Part shown: positions 24,221 through 36,631 of the stretch, piece by piece
Position numbering within the stretch: the stretch's first letter is position 1
How the letters are laid out: each line of letters opens with the position of its first letter
From: Scalesia atractyloides
Taxonomy: Eukaryota; Streptophyta; Magnoliopsida; Asterales; Asteraceae
Length of the DNA: 64,000 nt
NCBI GenBank assembly: GCA_947069175.1
Contig: CAMTDV010001633.1
Location: 61,858,102 to 61,922,101, forward strand
Direction of reading: 5' to 3'
Notes under the pieces: model-generated
Told to the model about the DNA's origin: nothing
Database searches by the model: none
What the model saw: the letters and a program-made list of their open reading frames with translations, nothing else
Program-made: the position numbers and the translations under genes

Positions 24221-24520
24221 GAGCATTCACATCCATTCCACCATATTTTCACCCTAAATTACACTAAAAAACACTACATTTTCTCTCTCATTTTCAATTA
24301 AATAATATTTTTTTATACTTTTATCATTACCTTTTCTCTTTTTCCTCCACTCACAACCACTTTCAATATATATTAAAAAAGTATAAGGGGTGAACAGTGT
24401 CCCCCAAAATATACAGATGAACAGTAATATTTTCTCCCTCCTTCACTAACAACCACTTTTTATACTCTTTATATTATAAAACCCCACTCACAGAATTTTG
24501 TGTAAGGGATGTGAATGCTC
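24221..24520. mobile_element. Tourist-like MITE (300 bp), TSD TAA
   Basis: Ends GAGCATTCACATCC and GGATGTGAATGCTC are perfect inverted repeats flanked by TAA on both sides (24218-24220, 24521-24523). A 3-bp TAA duplication points to the PIF/Harbinger group. A second copy of the family lies at 51103-52692. Confidence 0.85.
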
Positions 24521-24814
24521 TAAGTCATCTCTTGCACTAAAATATAACGAGTGGTCATCTCTTTTGTGGAGAGTAAACTAATTTTTTATAATATAAAAAA
24601 ATGTGATTGGTTGAAAAGAGTAGGTCCCACCATAATCCAAGTCTCTCTCTCTCTTCATTCTCCTATGCGATGATTATACACCAATTCTTTACTCAATCAC
24701 CGGGGTGGGGAGGGGTTGGCGGCGGTGTTGCTGCGCGGTAAACTAGTTCACCGATGCCTTCCCAGCACCCACCCTGTTCAGCTAATAATATCTTTTTAAC
24801 ATATTTACAAGATA

Positions 24815-26358
24815 GAGTAAATTACAGTTTTGGCCCCTATGGTTTAACCAGTTTAACCATTTTAGTCCAAAAAGGAATCTTTTAACATATCAGACCCCGA
24901 GGTTGCATTTTATAACGGTTTTGGCCCCTTGACACTAACTTTGTTACTTTTTGCAGTTAAGGGTAAGAGTAATTAGGTCATTATATACCTTAGAGGTTGT
25001 TTTTTATAATTACAAAGTTCTTTTAATATTTAAGAGATTCTTAATGCAATTACTCAAGTTTTTTTATTATTCATTATTTCATTATTTCACGATTATTATT
25101 TAACAAAATATGTTTAAATATACAAATAAATATGTATTTTCATTAACCGTTTGTTTTTATAAAATTCGTTTAAAATTATTTCTTTTTTACATTTTGTTTA
25201 AACTCTATCGTTTTTAAATTGTTCCTTTTTAAACCATTTTTTTTTAAATATTTCTTTTTAAAGACATTTGTCTTTTAAAGTTTTTTTAAACACTTCCTTT
25301 TATACCATTAGTTTAAAATCATTAATTTATAAACATTTTTAAACAACTCATATTTTTAAGTCGTTCATTTTTTAAATTTTACAAAACGTCCTGTACAAAA
25401 AAAAAAAACAAAAGATATGTAAGATTTTAAAAAAATAGAAACATTCTAATAAAAATTTGCAAAATAGCGTTCATTTTTCAAAATTTTTTTAGAATGATTT
25501 ATTTCTTTTTCAAATCTTCCATTTCTAGACCGTTTGTTTATTCAAAATTCGTTATTTTCTAACCTTTCGATTATTAAATTCGTGCGTTTTTTTAGTACCT
25601 TACACTTGTTAACTTATTTTTTTTATAGTTTTGTTTTTTTATAAACGTCCTTTTTTTTAATCTTTGTTTTTCAAACCAAATCGATCATTTTTAAATTCCT
25701 TCGATTTTTAAAATCGTTCTATAAGTAAACTGAATACAAAGTTTGAAAAATGAATGATTTCAAAAACTGTTCTAAACGGAACGGCTTAGAAATAAACGCC
25801 TTTAAAAATTAACTGACTTAAAAAAGAAAATTGTTTAAAAAAGTTAAAATAAATATTTTAAAAAGAACAATATAAAACGAATCGTTTAAAAAACTTTAAA
25901 AAACAAACAACTTAAAAAAGCGATTTTAATAAACAAGCAGTTTAAAAATGAATAATTTTGAAAACGACAGACGGTTTAAAAAAGGTTAAAAACAAATGAT
26001 TTTAAAAACGAAGTTTATAAAAAATAAACGCTTAATGAAAATACATATTTATTTATATATATAAAACATATTTTGTTAAATAGTAATCGTGAAAACAACG
26101 AAATAATAGAAAAACTTGAGTAATTGCATTATTAATCTCTTAAATATTAAAAGAATTTTGTAATTATCAAAAACAGCCCCTAAGGTATATAATTACCTAA
26201 TTACCCTTACACTTAACTGTAAAAAAGTAACAAAGTTAGTGTCAGGGGCCAAAATCGTTATAAAATGCAACCTTGGGGTTTGATATGTTAAAAGATTTCT
26301 TTTTAGGCTGAAAGGATTAAACTGGCTAAACCAAAGAGGCCAAAACAATAATTTACTC
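24815..26358. mobile_element. Mutator-like fold-back element (1544 bp) with 9-bp TSD
   Basis: The target duplication TACAAGATA is perfect at 24806-24814 and 26359-26367. The ends read GAGTAAATTA...TAATTTACTC. Each arm matches the reverse of the other for at least 340 bp, with words such as TCTTTTAACATATCA and ACACTAACTTTGTTACTTTT, and the similarity weakens only in the A/T-rich centre. No coding frame. The whole element could fold into one long hairpin. Confidence 0.9.
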
Positions 26359-26582
26359 TACAAGATATGATCCAAACGTGGGACAAAAGAGATGATTTTT
26401 TTTTGAAAAAAGTAAATTATTCGCGAATGTCGGGAAGTCTAGTATTCGTTGTCTTAACCGGGTTCGTGCTAGAGAACCCCTTAGCACAATAGATCCCTAA
26501 TTTAAACTCTTCAATTAGAAACCCCTATCATCCAGACTCAAACTTCGAACTTGAGACCTGAAACGAAAAACTCATCCGAACT

Positions 26583-26730
26583 AAGGATGAGCAACTCAGA
26601 CCCGGTACCAACATTTGACATTTTCGATACCGATTCGATACGGTACCAGTATTTACTGGTTTTTACCCTCAAATACTAGTACCGAACCGGGTATATTCGA
26701 TACCGGTACCAATACCAAACTCATCCCTAA
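26583..26730. mobile_element. Small GGTACCGG-rich MITE close to the gene start
   Basis: 148 bp with short ends AAGGATGAG and CTCATCCCTAA, flanked by TCCGAACT (26575-26582) and TCCGAACC (26731-26738), a 7-of-8 duplication as in hAT elements. The inside repeats GGTACC, CGATACCG and similar words. It ends about 140 bp before the ATG of the gene at 26873. Confidence 0.6.
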
Positions 26731-26872
26731 TCCGAACCCACACACCACTAGTACACTGGTGATGGTTGAAAGAGATGATATTTGACCTGGCATCATCATC
26801 GGTGGCCGCCAATAACAAAACTAACTTCCTGATCAATCCACCCTCATTCCCAACCACACCACCCCTTCATCA

Positions 26873-29800
26873 ATGGATTCACCCTCACCATCACACGTAA
26901 ATTGGGAAGCCCTAGATGCCCTAATAATTGAATTCATCAAATCCGAAAACCTAATCGAAGAACCACCGTCTCCTCCTTCTTCTCCATCTTCATGTTCCTC
27001 TTCATCTTATCAACACCGTCTTTTAATCCTCCAAATCCGACGGTTATTACAATCCGGTCACATCGATTCCGCCGTTGATCTGTTGCGTGCCCACGCTCCC
27101 TCTGTTCTAGACGATCACCGCCTCCTTTTTCGGTTGCAAAAGCAGGTGCCAGATTTGTTGTTTAGGTTATTTAAATTCAATGAATTGAGTAATTTGTGTG
27201 ATTAAAGTATTCTTTATGTTTGGTTTTTGTGAAGAAATTTATTGAGCTTTTGAGGAAAGGAACTGAGGAGAGTCGGAACTCTGCGATTGATTGTTTGCGG
27301 AATGCGCTTGCTCCCTGCGCTCTTGACGCCTATCCGGTGTGTTTTCTATATGTTTTTAGAGGTGTTATGAGCATTGGCAGATCTTGAACTTAGTTTTCGG
27401 AAATTTTCCATAAAATTTACACCACTAAGCGAAAACACAGGGGGGGGGGGGGTATATTGCAAACTGTATGTGCCACTAATATAGGCTTTGTATTCCTTGA
27501 TTTTGGATGTTTACTTTAAAGAGGAAGTAACTTAGGATATTCTTACTCTTGTGACTAATAATACTAAATTTTGCATCTTTGCGAAAGATGGTAACCAAAA
27601 TACAAATGTTCTTGATGCTGGATGAAGAGGGAATGGAGCTGTTGACTAAAAATGTAGTGAATAGATTTAAGCTTGAAAATTTATGATTGCATGTTACCTG
27701 AGGTCTTCTTCTTATGTTTCGTATCGCCGGTTAATTTGAGTGTTTCGCCCTTGATTTAGCTAAGTCCATAAACATGTCAAACTTTAGCTGCATTCAGAGT
27801 TTCTGTAGTATGAATATAAGTTGTAACACACAGTTCATAGTATTGAATACTTTGCAACTCTAAATATTATATAGATAAGGAACAAAAAAATGTGTAATTT
27901 TCAGAATGTATGGGCGAACGGTGTGTTTATGGGTAAATGCTTCACGGATTGATTCTATGACCATCTTTTCCTTGTGGAAAACATAAACAGGAGATATGCA
28001 GAATTTGTAGGGCTGGTGTAATAGGTCATTCACGACACGATGACCTGAGATGCTAGACACAAATTATGACACGATAACTTATCGTGTCATTTTTTCCAAA
28101 CACGAACACGACTTGTTTAGAAACAGGTCAACACAAAATGACATGTTAACAAACTTGTTTAGGGACACGGTAAATATCACATATTTAGGAACCTGTTTAG
28201 TTAAACAAAAATTGGCAAAAGTTCATAGAAGCCTTAACTAATACATAATCCTTCGCATACTAATCTTTAGCAAATTTAAAACAAAAAACCATAAAAGTCA
28301 AATCATAACATCCATTACAATTATAAACAGGTCGCTAACAGGTCTTTAACTTGTTTGGACACGTATTTTATTGTGTCCTAAACGTGTTGACCAAGACACG
28401 ATGCCTGTTAAGCCTAAACATGAAACTGTTAAGAACGTGTCGTTTCGTGTCAAATAGGTCTGTGTCGGAAACTATGTAGTTAATATCCCGAGCCAGGTAT
28501 ATCCATTATATATAAAATAAGAGAAATAAATCAAAATCCTGCATAACTTTATTGACCCGGTCAGGAAACAAGGTGATATATCGGTTATCGGTCCTCTATC
28601 GAGATGCGGGTGCAAAATATCGGTCAGAATATCCGTACCGATAATATCGACGATATTGACCAATATATCACCGATTTTCCCGATATTAGTACCTTTTTTC
28701 TTAATTCTAGCTTTCTTCTTTCTTCTTATTGCTGTTATTAGTGTTTTAAGTCACAATTGTTAGTTTTTAGTGTTAAATGTTAATGTTTTAAGTCTTAGTG
28801 AGTTCCTACTTGCTACAATTGTTAGTGTTTTGCAAGTTGCAAAAGGTTAATTTGTTGATGGTAGGACATTATACTGAATACTTAGTGTGAAATTGCTATA
28901 TATATATATACACATATAAATAGCATGATATTAAAATTACCGATATCCCACCGCGATAACCGATACCTTATATATCAGTCCTTAACCGATATCCGATATT
29001 TTACCGCATTAACTACTTAGGTCGGAAATTGCCAGTCCTAAGAATTTGTACTGGAAACTGAACTAAAATTTAGCCAAATGTGATCATTTTGGGGCCTTGA
29101 GGGTTGGTTTTTTTGGGTTAGCATTTTTTCTAGTTCTATCTTTGGAATTATTAGATCTCCAGATTTTGATAACTAAACTAGTCATATATGTATTGTTTTG
29201 GTTGTGACATGACTCTATTCTTGATTCTAAGGAAGCATATGAAGAATTCAAGCACGTGCTGCTTGCCTTTATATATGATAAAGATGATCAAACTTCTCCG
29301 GTGGTGAATGAGGTAAGAGTTCTCTACCATTCCATTACTATAAATTGTATCTCAGATGGAGTGATATGTTTATGTTTCACACTGTGTGGTCCGTCGTATT
29401 GCATGTCCCTAACATTTTACTTTGCAGAGAAAGTTTTGCACAATCAGCTATTGTTACCTTAAAGTCTTGAGTTGCTACCATCTCTATATTATATACATGC
29501 GTTTTATATATGCTAATTCTTAGTGGGTAATAAACTATACATGATGATTGGTCAGTGGTCCGAGAGGAGGCTGTTTGAACTTGCTGGATTGATGACATCT
29601 GTATTAAGAGCTCATTTACATGCATACGATCCTGTTTTCTCGATGGCAATCAGATACCTAATCAGGTCTCATAACTGTTTCTATTTTAAAATCCTTGTCA
29701 GCACCCCCCCCCCCCCCCCTCCTCCTCCTCCTTTCATTTTCTCATGATATATCAGTCTTTCAGCATACACAAGGGATTTTGCTTTCGGCAAGGGATTTCT

Positions 29801-32800
29801 TCTCCAATAACAAATCTTACTGAGCGGTTGCTGCTAGAGGAGCGTGATCTGCCCGCCACTCCACAAGAGAGTTTGTTCGAAGCACCCCGTTTGATGAGGT
29901 ACTTTTTGTAATTTTAGTATTTGAATCTCAGCAGCTTGACCTTTCTAACATGATAGGTCAGGGTGCGAACTTTGAATTTACAGTAAAGTACATGGATGGT
30001 CAACAAGGACTAAATGTGTTACAAAGTGCAAACCATAGGGACCATCTGTGTACTTTTGAAACGCTAGGGACCAAATCCAAAATTTTGGTAAACCACAGGG
30101 ACCATCCATGTATTTTTACCCTTGAATTTGTAATTGTCATTTTTTGTTTTGCCTATGAAGCTTATATTTATTTTTTCGCTTTTATTTTTATATCGGAGAT
30201 CAGGTGGACATACAAGCCCTTGCACATGCCGTTGAGCTTACAAGACAAGGGGCAGTTGATAGTTTAAAATTTGCAAAGGGTGATTTATTTCAAGCGTTTC
30301 AGGTAAGCTCGTCTTGCGATGGTACACTTGACTTTCTAATCTAATTATATTATTAATGCCACGTTTCTTGACATATATCATTTGTTACAGAATGAAATAT
30401 GCCGTATGAGATTGGACATCACCATGCTCGACGAACTCATTCGCGAGTACTGCGTCTATAGGGGCATTGTCAACTCTGGTGGCCCAAACGCTTCTTGTGA
30501 GTTACCCTCAAATTCCTTTTTCCGGTTCCCCTTTTAGTTTACTATGATTATGTTGATCACTTGGGATTCACTATTCCTTCAGCCCAAGGAACGCTGCTAG
30601 TACACGAGCCGTCGGTTTCAAACCAACCGGAATCAGAATCTACTTTATCTGCAGATGTCTCTCTAGAAGTCAGAAGTGGTTCCAATAAGGTTGCTGACAC
30701 TGACATGGATTCACCTGGAACTGGTGATGCCAGCATTCAGAATCCCGAAGCTGAAGAACGGCACCCTTGTGGCACTACGGTCAGCAGTCATGAAGACTGC
30801 AGTACCAGTGCTATGTACCGCCATAAAGCTTCTAAAATCCTTCAAAGAAATAAGAATCGGGGAATCTGTGATAGGAACAAGCGTAAGAGGTGGAAGGGAA
30901 GACATGAAGTACAAGTTAATGCCAGTATGTCAGAGGAGCAGCAGGTATGCTTTGATTTTTGACATATTTATATAGAGAGAGAGAAAGAGAGAGATATATA
31001 GGTGAATAATTACTAGAGAGAAATCCTTGGTGAGTTAACGAAACCAAGGAAACTCAAATGGGTTGGACACAAAACATGCCACGTGTTACACTTTTTGACA
31101 GTCACCTTTTTTTCTGACATTGTTACATTTTTCGTTTTAAAGGAGAGAGAATGTGTTATATTTTTTTAGCGTCACAACTTCACCTGTTACACGTTTTATG
31201 GGTTTTGATAGCAGTTTTTGAAATTTTTTTGAACTTCAACTGGTACAATTTTCAGTATTTTCAGAATTTACAAAGTTTTTTTTTAAATATGTTACATTTT
31301 TATAGGAAGTTTTTTTGTGTAACAGTTATAGACATGTACACTTTCGTGTCAGACTGTTACAAATTCTGAAAAAAGAACTTTTTTGTACTTGATTAATCTC
31401 CACCATAGATTAAATGGATGGATGGTGGAGATGAGGTTTTCTTGGTTTTCTTAAATCACCAAGGTTTTCTCTTAATATTCATTAACGTACGATGTGTACG
31501 AGATGAAATTACGCACTTTATAGAACTCAAAAACCCTAATCACGCATGTTGAAAACCATAATCACGCATGTTGAAAACCATAATCACGCATGAACATAAT
31601 CACGCATGTACAAAATCAGAAATCACGCATGGGGTAAAAAACCTAATCACGCATGTTATATCTTCACAGCGTATGCAACATACGTTAAGCAAAATTGTAC
31701 AATACACTTTCACAATATATATATATCCTGGTGAATGAAATTTGACTTACTTTTGTGGTGCAGGTTTCTGAAATATCATCTGCTGTAGATGCTGGTGGTG
31801 ATAAAGAGGATACATATGAGATGATGCTGGCAGTGAAGGAGTTGGCGAACAAAGGAATGGCTGCAGAGGTTGTAGAAGAAATACATGATATGGATCCGAC
31901 CTTTTTCGCCGAAAATTATATTTTTCTCTTCCAGCTAAAAAGGGTGAGTGATATCTATATATTGTTGGTTAATTCCAGTCTTATTGTGTGTGTCCACTGT
32001 CTAATGTAAAAGACAAAACTACTATAGTGAGACGCATAAAACAAACTGCTGACCCTTGACCTTTGCAACCAATTCCAGATAGAATTTTTGAAGCTGGTGA
32101 GCGTGGGTGACTATTCGCGTGCACTAAAGGTTGCGTCTTCTTATTTGGGACCTTTAGCAACAAGAGATCCAGCTCTCTTGAAGCCCTTAAAGGAGACTAT
32201 GTTGGCTTTACTCTCACCTAATGAGAAGTTTTCCGGAGAAAGCATGCCCTTTCATGCTCTTTCCACTTCACTCCAGGTCATTTTTCTCTATTTATTGATA
32301 ATTATCGTATTCTGACTTTTTGCATGAACTGCTTTGTTATTGTTAATTTTGATGCTGCTCAAAATTCAGCATTCTTTATATTGCTTATAGTTAGTTTGAA
32401 GAACCATGCTTATTACTGTCTTTTATGCGTGTCTTATGTGCCTTGACTGTGTTCTAAGCTCATGTAGTTTCATATGATGAGATCGTTGAAGTACATGTAC
32501 ATCTAGTAATGTTTGATGTTGTATTTATGTTAGTGTTTTAGTATTAGTTGATATAATTCTCTTGTTTTGTGTTTTAACAAGAAGTGTTTTTCTAAAACAA
32601 GTGTACCTTGTGTATGACTTTATAAAAACATATACCACCACATGCGCTTTTCCTTCACTTTCCCTTCCAACTCTCAACACTCCCCTCACCCGTTCCACTC
32701 TACTCTACCCCACCTTTCATTTATCACTTGCGTCTTCTCCTTTTTTATGTTTGTTGTTTTTTTTTCAAAATTTCCCCTAATATCATTTTTAGTTATACCT

Positions 32801-35056
32801 CTTCATGTCACAGCTACGTTTGTTGAGACATATTCTTTTAGGTATTAAATCAGGAAATAATAACGAAGTTTCAATATTGTTTCATTGACGTGATTTTTTT
32901 ATAAATGTTCATTTTTTTTAGAATTAAGTGTGTGTGACACATATATGAAACTTGGGTACTGTATAGTGAGTGATGTGTTCGAGTTGACCCTTAAACGGAA
33001 CGATTCTGAAACTTGGATATTATTTAGTGAATTTTTCTACTACTACTACCTTCTACTTCAGGTTTTTTTGAAAAAATAATCACTAAATAGTAACCGAGAT
33101 TCATATGTTTCAATTTAGGTTACTTGGTTTTAAGAAAATTAACATCTGTGAAAGAATTTCACAACAATTAGTGAAACTCTTGGTGGTTTTTTAGTTAGAA
33201 AAAAAATATGACTTGTTTTGTGGAACACTCAAGAAACTTGATTACAATTAGGTGAAATGTTCCCTTGTTTTAGTCATGAGTAATATGTAGTGTTAATACA
33301 AAAGACTAGCTCACGTCAGAACTCATAGCTCAAACTCAACAGCCTAGCTTCGTTATAGAACTATGATCTAAGACCACCCTCTCTCATCTAAAGCCATCGC
33401 AACATAAAGTATGTATCAACGATTCCAAAAAAGGATATGATTTCTAAACAACCGACCGACATTCATGGCGGGCTCAATGGATAACGGGGATGGAATAGCG
33501 GTTGGATGGTTAGGACATCTTATCTTTAGAGATAAAGAAGGCCGTGAACTTTTTGTGCGTCGTATGCCTATCTTTTTTGAAACATTTCCGGTCATTTTGG
33601 TAGACGGAGACGGACGTCTTAGAGCCGATGTTCCTTTTCGAAGGGCGGAATCTAAGTATAGTGTCGAACAAGTAGGTGTAACTGTTGAGTTCTATGGTGG
33701 TGAACTCAACGGGGTCATTTATAGTGATCCTGTTACTGTCAAAAAATATGCTAGACTCGCTCAATTGGGGGAAAATTTTGAATTAGGTCGTGTTACTTTG
33801 AAATCTGAAGGCGTTTTTCGTATCAGTCCAAGGGGTTGGTTTACTTTTGGACATGCTTCATTTGCTTTGCTCTTCTTCTTCGGACACATTTGTTATGGTG
33901 CTCGAACCTTGTTTATAGATGTTTTCGCTGGTATTGACCCATACTTGGATGCTAAAGTAGAATTTGGAGCATTCCAAAAACTTGGAGATCCAACTACAAG
34001 AAGACAAAGCAATCTGATACAACATTTCTTTGTTCTCTTTCGAATCTATTTTCTTTTATGATTTGATTTTGATATAGGGTACCAGAGAAATCTTGATTTG
34101 TATTGTCATTTTTTTGTTATTCGAACTAAAATTTAATAGCATGGTTATTTTAGAACTGTCAAAAATCACTCATACACCGCCTTTTTTTTACAAATTTATC
34201 TTTATAAAGTTTAATCGATTTCATGATGTTACTGTTATTTACATGTTATTATGTCAAATGCAACCAATGTTACATATATTATTATCACTATAAGTTTGTC
34301 TTCATTTAAAGTAACAATGTGGGGAAGGGGATACTGGGATACGAGTAGTTAGGCAGGTGAGTGGGGATGGAGGGTAGGGAAGTTTTGGTGGGTGAAGTTG
34401 AAGAGTAATTTTTTTAAAAGAAGTGGTCCAATCTGGGTCTTGATCCATCTATTTTGATTAGTTGGGTCGCGGCCCGTGGGTCAGATCAAGATCCATTAGT
34501 GAATTGGTCAAATGACGATTCATTCATTTAAACCTCATGAACTGTATTTTACTTTTATCAGGTTGCAATAGGTAGAAAACTGGGCATCGAAGAACCTCAG
34601 CTTATGAAGATAATAAGAGCCACCCTGCACACGCACAGCGAGTGGTTCAAGCTTCAAATGTGCAAAGATCACTTTGAGGGTCTTCTAAAGATCGATCTAT
34701 TAAAACAAGTCGATTCTTCTCTGCTAAACGACACGCTCTCCAAGTCATTGAGCAATGATGTATGCAGTAATACTTGTTCCCAAGGCACCGCAACTTCCAG
34801 CAGCAAAATGCATGAAGATGGCAGCAGTCCCGCTCAAGTGTCATCCACCGGAGAGGTTGCACCTGATGAAGCCGCAATACTCAAAGTTATGGTGAGTCAT
34901 CAACACCTTTATTTTTGTCGGTTATAAATGGTAATCTAATAATTTGAGATGATATTTGCGCAGGAGTTTCTTGCTTTGCCTAGGGCTGATGCTATACATC
35001 TCCTAGCACAATACAACGGAAATGCCGAGACTGTCATTCAGCAGATATTTGCTTAG
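26873..35056 (+). CDS. RanBPM-like LisH/CTLH/CRA protein gene, 12 exons, frame broken in exon 5
   Basis: Exons: 26873-27145, 27235-27336, 29232-29312, 29556-29665, 29764-29898, 30204-30302, 30391-30496, 30583-30944, 31764-31943, 32079-32276, 34562-34891, 34964-35056, all with GT-AG junctions. The product (about 689 aa if exon 5 is in frame) resembles plant Ran-binding-in-MTOC proteins, relatives of GID/CTLH ubiquitin-ligase subunits. An N-terminal helical CTLH/CRA-type module spans about residues 10-290. A Ser/Pro/Glu-rich linker follows, with a basic nuclear-targeting-like patch (RNKNRGICDRNKRKRWKGR). A second CTLH/CRA module spans about 435-550. The C-terminus (ILKVMEFLALPRADAIHLLA) is UBA-like. 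In exon 5 the run GCACCCCGTTTGATGAG lacks one C for the expected PPFDE reading; as written, translation would stop in exon 6. Either a real null allele or a base-call error. Confidence 0.8.
28008..29040. mobile_element. hAT-like MITE in intron 2, host of a second insertion
   Basis: Ends TAGGGCTGGTGTAA and TTGCCAGTCCTA are imperfect inverted repeats. The target duplication AGAATTTG is perfect at 28000-28007 and 29041-29048 (8 bp, hAT type). The element is rich in GACACG/CGTGTC words, including a hairpin TGACACGATAA-CTTATCGTGTCA at about 28068. It is split by the element at 28472-29020. Confidence 0.8.
28472..29020. mobile_element. hAT-like MITE (549 bp) nested in the previous one
   Basis: Ends CTATGTAGTTAAT and ATTAACTACTTAG match with one difference. 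The target duplication GTCGGAAA is perfect at 28464-28471 and 29021-29028. The inside carries many CGATAT/ATATCG words. It inserted after the outer element. Confidence 0.85.
29980..30121. mobile_element. Short MITE (142 bp) in intron 5
   Basis: Inverted ends around GTACATGGATGGTC and GACCATCCATGTA, with TTGAATTT on both sides (29972-29979, 30122-30129). The wording (ACCACAGGGACCATCCATG) resembles the outer ends of the larger Mutator-like elements in the window. Confidence 0.7.
31014..31473. mobile_element. MITE-like element in intron 8
   Basis: AGAGAGAAATCCTTGGTGA near the left end is mirrored by TCACCAAGGTTTTCTCT near the right end. No clear target duplication. The inside is T-rich with repeated TGTTACA words. 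Confidence 0.5.
31537..31655. repeat. Six copies of AATCACGCATG in intron 8
   Basis: Copies start at about 31537, 31559, 31581, 31597, 31620 and 31643. The first three are 22-bp tandem units (TAATCACGCATGTTGAAAAC). Confidence 0.85.
33467..34143 (+). pseudogene. psbB: Nuclear copy of plastid psbB 3' end (NUPT) in intron 10
   Basis: The reading is the C-terminal part of the photosystem II CP47 protein: AGSMDNGDGIAVGWLGH, RRAESKYSVEQVGVTVEFYG, SPRGWFTFGHASFALLFFFG, VEFGAFQKLGDPTTRRQ. After the gene end the plastid spacer continues (GATACAACATTTCTTTGTTC, GGGTACCAGAGAAATCTTG) up to the start of psbT near AATTTAATAGCATGG. About 675 bp are present. Many residues differ from the conserved protein (for example GHL for GHP, GVIYSDPVTV, HICYGARTLFID) and the last residues change frame, so the copy is old and not functional. 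It sits in a 2.3-kb intron in the host gene's direction. Expression of CP47 from here is not expected. Confidence 0.95.
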
Positions 35057-36631
35057 TATGTATGTATTTATGTACAATTGTACATTATACGTTATACGCA
35101 TCTTGTCCAGTTTGATGTGTTTTCGTATATTAACATACATTATTTAATTTATTTGTGCCATACAAATATTTATACGAAACCTGCGGATAGGGCGATAAAC
35201 ATATGTTGAATTAAATTTTATGCATGTTAAAAGAAAGAAGAACTGAATTTGTATATGTTAACAGTCTTTGTAGATGGTAGTTTATAGGCATAATTGATAA
35301 AGGACTGCTGCTCACATTTGTTGAAAGATAATAGATGATTATATCCCGGTGGTTAAGTAGTGTGTTTATGAGTTGAGTTATTCTACAAAGAAGTACAAAA
35401 ATAAGAAGTGTAAGAAGAACCATAGAGTGACAAGTGTCCATAATCTTATCAATAAGAGAAAAAGAACATGCACATATAAAAAACCTAAACCCCTCATCCA
35501 ATCACCACCCAAAAACCTAAACCCTCCGCTAAAAAAAAAACAAAAAACTATACGTCAACCAACCCCCCCCCCCCCCCCCCCAACCCAAGCCAAATGCTAA
35601 AACCTAAAAACGAAACCCCCAAAAAACCTAAAAAATATCTAAAAAACACAACTTTTTTTTAATATTTTTTAATTAAAAACGATATTTTATCGTCACTATT
35701 TTTTAGCGACGATAAAGTAGCGATTATTTTAATAGAATATTGATTGTGTGTTTTTTTAAGTATTTTTGGTTGTGTTCACATCGGAGAATATTTTTTCTTA
35801 CCCTTTTTACAAATAAACTCCTTTGTATTTGATCCTTTTTCGCGTGTTTATATGATAATGCACGTAAAAGTGGTACTCAAATTGCAAATGACTTTAGTCA
35901 AGTATTTTTAGTTAGAATTACTTATTTAAACAACTTTATAGATAATCTATGTGAACATCAATTTTCATTTATGCTATATCGCTAACTATAAATCAACCAT
36001 AATTAATAAACAAACTTTACATATCTTTGCAAATATACGGATGAAACTATAAACCAACTACAATGCCCTTAACTTTGAAAGTTTAAAATTAATAATTTAA
36101 ACATGAGATGCCAATGATATCAGTATAAGTGAAAATAGTGTTGTATAATGATTTGCAATATATGTCCTATAAATACAACTTCTTAGACCCATCATGTTAC
36201 TTCTTTTGTCGCACTTTCGCCCTATACGGAAATTCGAGTTTCAATACATATTACAAATTTTCAACTAAACAGGTATTTATTTTATTTTCAGCTTCCCAAA
36301 CTGTGCACCCAACACCCTCTCAACTTCTTCAAATCACGTCCTCTATATGTGATTTACAAGACTTACATCCTTCCACGTAAGACCGGTCGTCTTAGTTTAT
36401 TTTTTTAACGTAAGTTTTCTACACCTAAATACCATCTAACCTTATACCTGTAAGGATTTAAACTCACGTCACTTTTTTTACACCTAAATGCCACCTAACC
36501 TTATACCTGCAAGGATTTAAACTTACGTCACTTTTTTAAAACATAAATACCATACCATTAGACACTAGGGCATAGGTGGGCGGGTCTTAAATCGCATGTT
36601 ACCGGCTTTAAATCCCAACTGGCACAATGTA
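35057..36631. other. Intergenic spacer after the RanBPM-like gene
   Basis: No gene. It holds a C run of about 17 bases at 35566-35582, a hairpin-like pair TATCGTCACTA/TAGCGACGATA near 35687-35715, and two 60-70-bp copies around TACACCTAAAT(A/G)CCA(T/C)CTAACC at 36419 and 36479. GAAGTGTAAGAAG near 35405 and TTTGTATTTGATCC near 35822 resemble words inside the sulfotransferase intron repeat. Confidence 0.4.

Noticed and set aside
30676..30975. Alternative frame over exon 8 of the RanBPM-like gene
   Set aside because: Shadow of the real exon, which joins in frame with exons 7 and 9.
33465..34061. psbB as a working gene
   Set aside because: Only the C-terminal part is present, conserved positions are changed, and it lies in an intron; it is a nuclear plastid relic.
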